A program made the translations under genes and the position numbers. Source: Cyathus striatus (Eukaryota > Basidiomycota > Agaricomycetes > Agaricales > Nidulariaceae). Taken from it: a stretch of 64,000 bases of DNA. The stretch covers positions 3,472,001 to 3,536,000 of the forward strand of contig JAOVFP010000006.1 in NCBI GenBank assembly GCA_025738555.1, written 5' to 3'. Below the pieces are notes generated by a model that was given only the letters and a program-made list of their open reading frames with translations, was not told the origin of the DNA and searched no databases. Below are positions 1-10,206 of the stretch, one piece after another; within the stretch, counting starts at the first letter, position 1, and each line of letters starts with the position of its first letter.

Positions 1-557
1 AGGTTGTCACTGCTGCCTGCCAGCCTTTACCCATTCATATACCCACATGTTTATGACTCCAGTAGCTTTCACATATGTGGCATATGATCATTGTTATAGT
101 TTTATTGGAGACTTGGATGAGTGTCAGATGAGAGCAAGATGAGAGTCAGATGAAAGTTAGTTGAGACATGTGTGGAAGTGATACATACAGTCACATTAAC
201 AGTAAGTCAATGTAAAGTACAGGTGGAATATGGGTAATGAACAGGTATAACATTGATTGTAAGTTAATTAGTTTACATATTGAATTTTTATGTAATAGTA
301 TCTATGGAGCTATAAGTTTCTTGTGCCAGCAGCAATACAATTTATCCAGTCAGACCCATGGCAGAATTGTGCAAGGCTTAATCTGCACACAGTAGTTTTA
401 CCCATGATGACAATTGTGTCAAAATCACATAGTATCAATCTTAAGTAATCAGGCACCCAGAATAGTAAATTTCCATCCTTATCACTAACCCAGCCATTAT
501 CATGAGCAGTCATATATATGGATGATCCACCCAGTAATAACAATTTTTTTAAATGTC

Positions 558-688
558 CTATTTTAACAAAGATTTGGTAAACATAATTTCAATTAATTCA
601 CAGAAACATCAAATACCTGATGTCAACTGAAAATTTCTGGAAATTATTGAGCATAGAAAATATTTTAGTGGTAATAGATATTACTAAC
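558..688 (-). other. Microexon of 20 nt between two introns, NLR gene 1
   Basis: On the minus strand the WD40 exon ends at a GTTAG donor (688). A 52-bp intron ends in CCAG, a 20-nt exon occupies 636-617, and a second 59-bp intron (616-558) ends in ATAG. Translated across the joins this reads ..HIRNFQLTSGHLKK.., running without a stop into the terminal domain LLLLGGSSIYMT. Reading straight through without splicing meets stops. NLR gene 2 has the same architecture, with a 20-nt exon at 9314-9333. Confidence 0.75.
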
Positions 689-2760
689 CTGATATGTTTG
701 TTATTGAACTCCAATTCTGCTGACATTCCATTTAGAGGGGTTGATATGGATTGAACAGCACCTGTGCCATTTACCACATCCCATATTCTCACTGTTTTGT
801 CTCTTGAGCCTGATACCACTTGCTTTCCATCTGGAGAAAATGCTACAGATGTGACCCAATCTACATGACCTTCAAATGGAGCAGCAGCAATTGTGCCATT
901 ATCCACATCCCATATTCTCACAGTTTTGTCATTTGAACCAGACACCACTTGCTTTCCACTTGGAGAAAATGCCACAGATGTAACATAATGTCTATGGCCT
1001 TCACATGGACCAGCAGAAATTGTGCCATTCTCAACATTCCATATTCTTACAGTTCTGTCCTCTGAGCCAGATACCACTTGCTTTCCATTTGGAGAAAATG
1101 ATACAGATGTGATCCAATCTAAATGACCTTCAAATGGACCAGCAGCAATTGTACCATTCTCCACATCCCATATTTTCACAGTTCTATCCTCTGAACCAGA
1201 TACTACTCTCTTTCCATCTGGAGAGAATGCTACAGATGTGACCCAATCGATCTGATCTTCAAATGGACCAGTAGCAATTGTGCCACTTTCTACATTCCAG
1301 ATTTGTACTGTTTTGTCACCTGAACCAGAAACCACTTTATTTCCATCTGAAGAAAATGCTACTGATGTGACCCTATCTGTATGACCTTCAAATAGATTAA
1401 CAATGTTGCCACTTGCTACATCCCATATTCTCACAGTTTTATCATCTGAAGCAGAAACTACTTTCTTTCCATTTGGAGAGAATGCTACAGATGTGACATA
1501 ATCTTCATGACCTACAAATGGACCAGCAGCAATTGTGCCACTCTCTACATCCCATATTCTCACAGTTTTATCACCTGAACCAGATACTACTTGCTTTCCA
1601 TCTGGAGAAAATGCCACAGATGTGACATAATCTGTGTGACCTTCAGATGAATTATCAGCATTAATTGTGTCATTCTCCACATCCCATATCCTCACAGTTT
1701 TGTCATTTGAACCTGAAACCACTTGCTTTCCATCTGGAGAAAATGATACAGATGCAACTCTATCTGTGTGACCTTCAAATGGACCAGCAGAAATTGTGCC
1801 ACTTGCTACATCCCATATTCTCACAGTTTTGTCAGCTGAACCAGACACCACCTTCTTTCCATCTGTAGAAAATGCTACAGATGTGACATAATCTGTGTGA
1901 TCTTCAAATGGACCAGCAGCAATTGTTCCATTTTCCACATTCCATATTCTCACAGTTCTGTCCTCTGAGCCAGATACCACTTTCTTTCCATTTGTAGAAA
2001 ATGCTACAGATGTGATCCACTCTGTGTGACCTTGAAATGGACCAGTAGCCATTGTGCCATTCTCCACATCCCATATTCTCACAGTTTTGTCATTTGAACC
2101 TGAAACCATTTGCTTTCCATCTGGAGAAAATGCTACAGATGTAACAGTATCTGTGTGACCTTCAAATAGAGCACCAACTGTACCACTCATAATATCCCAG
2201 ATTCTCACAATCCTATCACCTGAGCCAGATACTACTTGCTCTCCATCTGGAGAAAATGCTACAGATGTGACCCAATCTTTGTGACCTTCAAATGGATCAG
2301 CAGCAATTGTACCACTCTTTACATCCCATATTCTTACAGTTCTATCCACTGATCCAGATACCACTTGCTTTCCATTTGGAGAAAATGCTACTGATGTAAT
2401 CCAATGTGTGTGCCCTTCAAATGGACCAGCAATAATTTTTCCAGTTGTAATATCCCATATTCCAATAGTTTTGTTTACTAAACCAACAAGAAGTTGGTTG
2501 CCACCATGGGAAAATGCAACACCTGTAACTCCAGAGCTGTGATGGTAAACTTTTTTTCCTTTGTAAATCCAGTCCTGCTCAATTCTACCCAATCTCAAAA
2601 TAGTGTTTTTAAATTCCTTTTTATATTTACTGAGAATTACTGATCTTTGAGGTGAAAATGGTAGTGCAGAAAGATATATGTGTGGTGCACTTGTGGTGAT
2701 TGGAATATAGAAATGCATAATGAACTCAATAGCATCTGTGATAAACTTATTTATTTCATT
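689..2760 (-). other. WD40 exon of NLR gene 1: 14 repeats, two predicted seven-bladed propellers
   Basis: One uninterrupted 2.07-kb exon opens with NEINKFITDAIEFIMHF and the linker APHIYLSALPFSP, then 14 repeats of about 43 residues with the consensus HTDxVTSVAFSPDGKQVVSG, SxDKTVRIWDV, xxGTIAAGPFEG. The first repeat is diverged (HHSSGVTGVAFSHGGNQ). Later repeats are nearly identical except for the residues after the His, the one before the conserved Asp, and the one or two after IWDV. Only one CpG is visible in the exon, near 1248. In known fungal NWD proteins (HET-D/E/R of Podospora) such repeats evolve in concert while ligand-face positions diversify. Confidence 0.92.
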
Positions 2761-4626
2761 CTATATCATGTATTTAATTTGATTTGTGGTATGATTTAGT
2801 GTTAACTTACATCCTGATAATTCTTTGATAATTCATTTAGATGTCCTAAAGCTTCAGGTATTTTATTTAGTAAACTCATGACTTCCAACCAGTATAAAAA
2901 TTTATGATGGAGAAATATAATGAACTCTTTTGTTACTTCTGTTCTGATATTATTATTTGAAATGTCCATTTCATGCAAAGGCCAATACATGCAACAGTAT
3001 TGTAAATAATCTGGTATGAATTGTTGAATTCTTTCATTCAAGTCATCCAGATCATCATTTTTGTTGTATGATGATTCCAAATTGCATGAATTGAACTTCA
3101 GATCATGGTTTAGAATATTATATACCACTGTTGCTATTTTCAAAGAAAAGTGGATTTGTGGATCTTAAACTGCTCCAATTGACATCTTTCTGTTAAAAAT
3201 TTAAAAATGATAAGTGTCTAGCAGACACTTTTCCTGTATTAATGGACACTACTGGCTGTAAATGTCTCAAAATTAACTGAATAGTAATATTAAGATCATC
3301 ATTCTTCTCATCACCAATGAAATGTTGTATGTCATTTTTATCTAATGGAACTTTTGCAAGTATTATGAGGGCAAGAACATTCTGAACTATAAATTTATCC
3401 TCATTACTCCATGTTGTAAAAGAGGTGCTTAAAATTTGTATATAAGTTGTCAATACCTGAAACTGCATGCTCTTTTGAATTTTCCAGTATATCTTTCAGC
3501 TTTCTATTGGGAAGTATTTTACCATCTTGCTCTGAAGTAATAAACTCTACAGCAGTAGAGGCATAAATGAACAATCCAGATGCCTTTTGAGCTATTTTAT
3601 ACAAGTCTTCTTCACTTGGCTTCCATTCCATCCAGTTATATGTTTCCTCAAATTTATTTTTGAGATAATACAATATGTCATTATTAGTTTCTGATTCAGC
3701 ATCAGAACCAATTTCCAATTCATAATCAATGCATAATTCAATATTATTGAGCTTTACTGGCTTGTAGCCAGGCCTACATGTGATTATGAGTTTGCAATTT
3801 TTTGGAAACTTTAACCAAGAAATCAAAGTATTGATGAAAATATGCATATCTGCTGATCTTTTACATTCATCCAATGCATCAATAACCATAACAGGATCAT
3901 TTAATTTCTCCAAATAGTCCCTAAAGCTCATTTGAATAAGGGTTTCAAAGTGCCATTTAATATCTTGAATTCTGAAAGTGTTATCAAGCTTTGTTGCCAT
4001 TACTTCAGCAATAGTGGCATGCTTGGAAGCTATAGTAGCAGCTGTGGTGCGCCACACAGTGCAGGGATCACTTAAAAATGTATCATCTCTTTTGAAGAAG
4101 TGATATCCAATGAGTCTTTGAGACTGAGAAAGCTTGGAAACCATAGTAGAAGCAACTGCTGACTTTCCAGCACCTGGATATCCAGTAATCCACATTATGT
4201 TTGGTGTAGACTTGTCTAAAGAAAAGCTGTTGAATATATTTACACAAGCTATTTAATTTATGCATACCAAAATCATTAAGCCATTTCCTCATATTTTCAA
4301 ATAATTTCTCTCTTGTTCCTTCCATGCAATATGGAACATAATGTCCTTCATGAGATACTGCCTTTAGCAGACTAAGCTTTGCTTGAATATTGTTTTTAGA
4401 TATTTCATTATTTATAATCAAATCTCTGCCAGCAGCATTAAAACTTGAATGCTGAATGTTTGTATTTTGTGCATTTTTGAATATTTCACTGATAGATGCA
4501 AGTTCTGGTGCCATAATTGAAATTTGCTTGCAGTTGTAATTGAGTTTGTAGGTTCAAGTTTTGAGCTTTGAGCTTTACTGTGAATTGTGATGGAGGGGAA
4601 GGGATGGTTCAATCTCATTAAACACT

Positions 4627-4634
4627 CTTTTATA
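4627..4634 (-). promoter_or_regulatory. TATA-like box of NLR gene 1
   Basis: TATAAAAG on the minus strand, about 115 nt upstream of the MAPEL start. The equivalent position holds TATAAAGG in NLR gene 2 and TATAATAG in gene 3, within a conserved upstream stretch that also shares a C-rich tract (TCCCCTCCATCAC type). Conservation in three paralogs supports a shared core promoter; no transcript data are available. Confidence 0.45.
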
Positions 4635-7141
4635 ACTGTTATGTAGATCCTGCACCAGGCACTGATGGAGAACATTACTGACCAACTGCATCACCAGGGG
4701 CAATGAAATTGAACAAATGCATGATTTATCAAGCATCACAGCCAGTTTTGAACACAAGTACATTGAAATCTTGAACTTCAGGTCAAATAGTGTATTTCGG
4801 TTGCGGGCATCACTCACCTACATTTACATGAACGAATGCAATTTTTGTCGCATATTGCGCTGACATTTGAACAGTGGTTTATGGCTGTTACACTGAAAGA
4901 TAATCATACGACCTCACATATGTGCTAAAAATATGTAGATATACACGTAACGAGATCATGAGACCAATAAAGAACCCATCGCGCGTACACAGCTAGGACA
5001 GTACAGTGATATCTAATGTGAAAATTACAAGATGGATTGATCAATCCACGTTGTAGGCAACCTCGGGAGGGGAGTCAGATCAGATAATCGGAGGGAAACG
5101 AGTCACATAGCACAGCTCTACGGCGAGCCAATGCAAGTCCAACATCCACACAGCCACCACATCATAGGTCAGTATTGCCCCAGCTTCCCAGGGGAGCGGC
5201 CGCGGATGCAGAGACTTGCGTGCATTGAGAGATGGGTGTAAATCAGAAAACGGGTGCTTCTACGATGTCAAATAAGAGGGGTAATCATGGATTGGGCCTA
5301 GAAACGTCGTGAGCCTCAGGGTTACGAGAAGCAAGTAACAAAGGGAGGAAGGAGGAATGTGTAGAAAGAGGACCGTACAAACGAAGAAGAAAGGGTGGAA
5401 TGAAGGGAGGAGGGCGAGAAGGGGGAAACGAGCAGCGGAGGATGGAAGCATGTAAGAGAGATAGGATAAACGAAAATAACAAGCGAAGTATACCCGAAGA
5501 GAAAATGTATCAATCTAGTAAAACGAGACAACGACCGTACGAATAAAGAAGACTAGAGATGAAACACACCTTCACGCATCACGCTTTCCAATCTCCCCAG
5601 CCCAACAAATCACTTCCCCCACCACATCCATACGTGTAGTCTAGCTGGGGCGTACCTTAGCTATGAGGTCGAGTTTTGGCGTGGTTGAACTGGAGAGGGT
5701 GTGTTAGCTTCGTGCATAAAAGAAAGGAGACACAGGGGGTTAAGAGAGGGTAAGGGGGACGGAAAAGGAAAGATAATGAGGTAGAGAGAAAGAAACAGTG
5801 GAGAGAAACAAAGAGGGAAAGAGGTGAGCGATACAATGTGAACACGAACGCCACGAGCACGGCACCGCTCAATCGACACACCCACCATCACCACGAGAAC
5901 GACCGTGCCACTGCACGCATCTTGTAGACGAGAAAGAATACGCAATACGCGCACTCAGCGGCTTATCCCTCCACAACGCTCTGCGTCAGCCTCGACCTAT
6001 CACCCGTCCCCATCCCCTTCCGCAGCCACAGCACAAGGCACACAACCAGCCGCACACGAGCAAAGGAAGAACAGCCAAATCCTCCCTCCCTCCTTCCTTC
6101 CTCGCGGCACGAGTACGAGCATTCAATTGCTGCACCAACCAGCACGAAGGCCAATTACTCCGCACCCCCAGCGCAATGCACGACGCCCACCCATAAATAA
6201 CCAAGGAAAGAATAACTCACACGCTTCTACGACCCCCTTCCTCTCTTCCTCGCACAAAGGCCTTCGAATATAAATCCAATGCTTGCCTTGAACCTCCTGC
6301 CCGCCACTCCCCGTACCGCATGTGTGCTTGGCATCGACGGGTAGGATCATGGTAAATCAACTAAGGAGGGCTTCAGTTAGTACGTGAACGAAGAGGGTGA
6401 AGGAGCGAGAATGGAACCAGGGAAAACAACCCACTCTACATCTCCATCCGATACGAATCCCAATGTTTGCCTCTTGCTAGCTGCTTCCTGATGTCGACGT
6501 CGACACGTGTACTCTGCACAGTAAGCGAGTAGGTATGGGATCGACATAGCGAGGGAGCTGAAGAGAGCGTTCATTAGTACGCGAACGAAAGAGAAATGAG
6601 TAAGGAGAATATGAGACAGTACGAGGAGATGAAGAAGCCTGAAGGCGGATGGCGGAGGAAAGAGAAAGAGACGAACATGGTGGAGCAAGGAAAGGAAATG
6701 TGAAGTTCGCTTACACTTGAGTCTGTCCCAGACACAGACCCTACCCTACCTTACCCTATCCACCATGCTCATCCTCCCAGCAATAGGTTACAGCACCCAT
6801 CCTATTCGGAGGCGTAAGCCCATACCGATTTGCCAGGCCACCGCGCAGCATTCCTCGGTTGACTGTCTAGTTCTGCCGGCCGTTCGGCACTTGGCACTTC
6901 CCATATGCTTTAAGTTTCAACGTCTGAATGCGCGCAAAAAGGAAGGTGGTGTTCTGTCGGAAGAAGTAAGCGAGGTGAAGATGAAGAGAGAGGAGGAAGG
7001 AAGAGACAGGGTGTGATATCAAGAAACTATGTGTCCGTAGAAAGAAACGAAACAGAGACGACAATATGAGAGACGGCCCGTGAGGGTGGGGACGGAAGAT
7101 AAGTAAATGGAGCGGAGGAAGAGAGCGTGATGAACCCAAAG

Positions 7142-7190
7142 GAAGAGGGGAACGAGGGGAACGAGGGGAAGGGGGAAGTGGGGGGAAGCC
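7142..7190 (+). repeat. G-rich minisatellite with quadruplex-forming pattern
   Basis: Runs of four to six G are separated by short A-rich spacers (GGGGAACGA repeated, then GGGGG, then GGGGGG). This satisfies the G4 motif of four G-runs with short loops. It lies inside R2 copy 1, just before a telomere-like CCCTAA pair. Confidence 0.5.
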
Positions 7191-7206
7191 AAGGGGAACG
7201 AGCGAT

Positions 7207-7218
7207 AACCCTAACCCT
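7207..7218 (+). repeat. Short telomere-like motif
   Basis: AACCCTAACCCT, two copies of the TTAGGG-type telomere unit read on the C-rich strand, preceded by AGCGAT. The same block with one extra base pair of repeat occurs in R2 copy 3 at 26973-26986. Two units alone are weak evidence for a telomeric origin. Confidence 0.25.
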
Positions 7219-7490
7219 GGGGTGGACGGTGGACGCGAAGGAATAGCCAGAAGAGTGGCGGAAAGGAAGCGAGGACAAAACGACGTACCCCTGCATATCA
7301 TGCGCCTGGTAATGTGTCTGCTGATTCTCCCCTAAGCCACTAGGCATCGACTCCCCAATCCTTTCTAACAATCGTTCTTGCTGACACCCTACTACACAGA
7401 GGACAGAGGAGTGAGCGACTTTAATAAAGCGTTGCGCTTTGGTTGCGAGTCGCTTCCGGCGCGACGAAGGATCTACTGTACCGGTTCCTG

Positions 7491-8070
7491 GATAGAGGCA
7501 GTGTTAGCGAAAGTTCCCACTTGTCGCATCGTGACGCGTGACTTGCGAGTTGGAGGTTCGAATTTGGCTCGAGCTAGGTGTGATAGAGATGGACATAGAT
7601 AGCATTTCGGGTAGTTTTCAAGACATCGAGAAAGCTTTGCCAGGTGTTGGTTCGAAGAGGAGAGCTCGAAAAGTTAGTACGTGGGAGAGTTCAAAAGCCC
7701 TAGCACAACAGCACCAAATATCATCCTCGCTCGTTTCGAAGTGGTCCCTCTCCAGAAACACTCAAGTCCCACTGTCGACTCTAGGACCAAATCAACTAAA
7801 AATCAAACTGAATAATTTATCCTCTCAATTATTATAGGTCTCCGGAACGCCAATAATATTCTGATGTAAATAGTTTTGAAAAGACTGCAGACTCACCAGT
7901 GAGAAAGGGAACTTGACGAATAGCACTGTTGGAGCACTGAGTGACTTGCGATGCACGCTGATGGGGTCAAATTAAATAAAAGAAATAGATGTCGGCGTTG
8001 AAACGAGGTCCTTCGATGTGCGACAACCAAACGACCCTTTTGACAGCTTTTTTTTGTGCACAGTTGGTTA
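7491..8070. other. No gene recognised
   Basis: Intergenic sequence between R2 copy 1 and a palindromic repeat. Short open frames exist here but share nothing with known families that I can see. Confidence 0.5.
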
Positions 8071-8100
8071 TGTAGAGCAGGCATTCTGCCTGCACCGCAA
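8071..8100 (+). repeat. Dispersed palindrome P, copy 1
   Basis: TGTAGAGCAGGC, a short centre, then GCCTGCACCGCAAAA. Related copies are at 27258-27280, 41624-41655, 49995-50024 and (inverted) 52061-52090. The core is GTAGAGCAGGC..GCCTGC, able to form a hairpin. Confidence 0.6.
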
Positions 8101-8996
8101 AATGCGGATTTCATTTCTTTTCATTACCGCTGCCTCATTACCTACATGCTGTCATTCACTGATTTTAAAGTAAATACATTTGATTTCTAATAGATTTCTT
8201 TTGTTGATTTCATTACCTTATTGATCCCATTTTCTCATTGATTTTGTACTTACTATCATTGATTTCATTTATATACACTTCTACATACAAGCAATGATTT
8301 CAAACTATTACAACAGCAAGTAATTGATTCTGCTCTACCATATTTGAAAACAATCACCCTCTCTGTGACAAAACATTTTGCAGCCCCAGTGCTTACCAAC
8401 AGTGATCAATCAAAAATGAAGCCACTGGTGGTATTGCAGTCAACCTACATGTACATTTGAGTTATAGCAATATCTCAGCAGTCTATACAGTATTTAAAAA
8501 TGGAGTTTCTACCCTGCCCAGACATAACAAGTAGCAATGATGATGTAAATACCTAAATATCTCAATTTCAAGAAGTCCCCTAAGGATAAAATTTTGGAAT
8601 TGTATACTGTGTATTATGGAAAACACATATCCAAGATTTTAGATGAAATATCCCACTACATAGTTATCTATGAGCCACTTAACAAGATACATGAAATAAA
8701 AATCAGTTAAAATTTACATCATGAATATCACACTTAATCAGAAGGTGAAATTCTAGATCAGTTTTTCCTGATGCATGAGGCCATTTCAATATGTAGATTA
8801 CTATTTACATACAATGTGTACATGTAGAGTCATTATATAAGACTGAGATGACTATTTGCTTACTACATATATAAGATATTTTTTTCCACAGAATTATATA
8901 ATGAATGAGTATGAGATGAGATAAGGCAAATAAAAAAATTACAAATGATTATTGAGATAATTTAATAGTGAACATGTTGAATTCCTCCATGGTGGT
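8101..8996. other. CpG-poor AT-rich stretch, no gene recognised
   Basis: Almost no CpG is visible, in contrast to the sequence to the left. It is presumably the 3' flank of NLR gene 2. No convincing ORF, RNA or terminal repeat was seen. Confidence 0.5.
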
Positions 8997-9473
8997 TTAT
9001 GCTAAAATATTAGTTATTGTATTGGTGGTAACACAACTTATCCAGTCAGATCCATGGCAGAACTGTGAAAAGCTTAACCTGCATACAGTAGTTTTACCCA
9101 TGATAATAATTGTGTCAAAATCACACAGTATCAATCTTAAATAGTCAGGCACCCAGAATAGTAACTGTCCATTCTTATCTCTAACCCAGCCATCATTATG
9201 ACTGGTCATATAAATGGATGATCCACCCAGTGATAGCAAATTTTTTAAATGAGCTATTTATACAAACAGTTAGTAAATTTCATTTCAATTAATTAACAGA
9301 AGAGATAATATACCAGGTATCAACTGGATGTTTCTAAAATAGTTGAGCATGGAAAAATGTTGACCTATAGCAAATACTACTCACCTGATATTGTGGTTAG
9401 TTAAGCTGAATACTATTGACATTCTTTTGAGAGAAGTTGATCTAAACCTTACAGCAGAACCATACTCCTTATC

Positions 9474-10206
9474 TAGTGTTGCCACAGCTCGGCTCAGCTT
9501 GGCTACAGCTCAGCTTCTATCAGCTAATGGCTTTTTGTATCTTGGCTTGAAGCCGAAATGAACAGCTATGGCTTGGCTTCATCGGCTTTGGCTAGCTAAT
9601 CGGCTAAGCCATTGGCTAAGTTACCTATTTCTCTTTAGTTTCTAAACAAATGTCATAATAATAGAAAATGTAAGTATTCTACTTAAAATACACTGCAAAG
9701 ACATATGCAAATAGAGAATTAAATATTTACTACAACTGAATATTTGGCATTAATGACATTGTAGCTCAAAATACTTGGAAACAACGAAGCTTGAGGTGGA
9801 GGATTAAGTAGTTGCAGTGCTGTGAACCTGAACTTAATTAAAGTCACACTAGATCACAGCGTTGTCATGTGCCACGCATCATTACGCATTAAGTCAATGT
9901 TAAGTAGAAAGTTTGGAAGTAGTTTGCACACATAACTGAACATATTTCGATATAATGACATTTTCCAACACTTACAGTTGTATATACTTACAAACAACCA
10001 AAATGTGCTGACAAAATCACACAACATATAAAATGTGAGAAATAGGTACATAAGCCGTTGGCTTAGCCGGCTTTTAGCTGCAGCGAGCCGCTAAATTCTT
10101 AGCTGTCCCTCAAATGAGCCCTGAAGCCATGAAATCAGCTTGGCTCGGCTTATTTTCGGCTTGGCTTAAATGGCTAGTGGCTTTCAGCCGAGCCGTGGCA
10201 ACACTA
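9474..10206. mobile_element. Non-autonomous hAT-like element (733 bp) inside the NLR gene 2 WD40 exon
   Basis: Ends are perfect inverted repeats starting TAGTGTTGCCAC and ending GTGGCAACACTA. The 8-bp duplication TCCTTATC flanks it at 9466-9473 and 10207-10214; 8 bp is the hAT hallmark. Subterminal regions are packed with GGCTTGGCT, CGGCT and AGCCGAGCC motifs in both orientations, the kind of array hAT transposases bind. There is no transposase; the ORF at 9854-10051 is not recognisable. Excising it with one duplication copy restores WDKEYGSAVRFRSTS, which aligns to the end of the gene 1 WD40 exon. Confidence 0.9.

Larger units (their letters stand above)
310..4514 (-). pseudogene. NLR gene 1: NACHT-WD40 protein, frameshifted between NACHT and WD40
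   Basis: This is a STAND-type sensor; fungal NACHT-WD40 proteins act in the cytoplasm in non-self recognition and cell death (family knowledge). Exons read on the minus strand are 4514-4268, 4215-2811, 2760-689, a 20-nt microexon at 636-617, and 557-310 ending in TAG. The four introns are 50-59 bp. The start MAPEL is shared by all three paralogs. A short N-terminal motif, FNAAGRDLII, is followed by the NACHT domain: Walker A GYPGAGKSA (4161-4184), Walker B VMVIDALDEC (3861-3892) and a sensor segment KLIITCRPGYKP. A helical/winged-helix region, 14 WD40 repeats and a conserved C-terminal block follow. Compared with paralogs 2 and 3 there are three indels: a TA lost near 3440, one base lost near 3200 and one lost from an A/T run near 3148. 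The frame is not restored, but because all lie in short runs they could be sequencing errors. Confidence 0.88.
4900..7490 (-). repeat. Repeat family R2, copy 1 (upstream cassette of NLR gene 1)
   Basis: This region matches copy 2 (15340-18770) collinearly from the NLR promoter outward. Examples are the shared ATGGATTGATC segment near 5030/15480, the CGAAGCAAGTAACAAAG-like segment near 5325/15840, and GCAAAGGCC/AGGAAG-type stretches. Read on the minus strand it alternates exon-like pieces with long C/T-rich stretches that have intron-like borders, for example a pyrimidine tract ending CCTCTCCAG near 5693. Two homologous exon-like units (GATGTCGACGTCGACATCAG type) lie near 6300 and 6500. No reading frame is shared by all copies, so this may be a decayed intron-rich gene or a spliced non-coding RNA. 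Ends are approximate. Confidence 0.7.

Noticed and set aside
1665..1868. Plus-strand ORF rich in His/Leu across the WD40 region (also 10223-10417)
   Set aside because: It is the antisense shadow of the WD40 repeats; the repeat pattern and family match are on the minus strand.
5905..7301. Many Pro/Ser/Phe-rich ORFs on both strands of R2 copy 1
   Set aside because: They come from C/T-rich tracts, change frame between R2 copies and contain splice-like borders; no domain is recognisable.
7536..7605. B-box-like GGTTCGAATTTGG suggesting a tRNA
   Set aside because: No matching A box, acceptor stem or anticodon arm could be folded around it.
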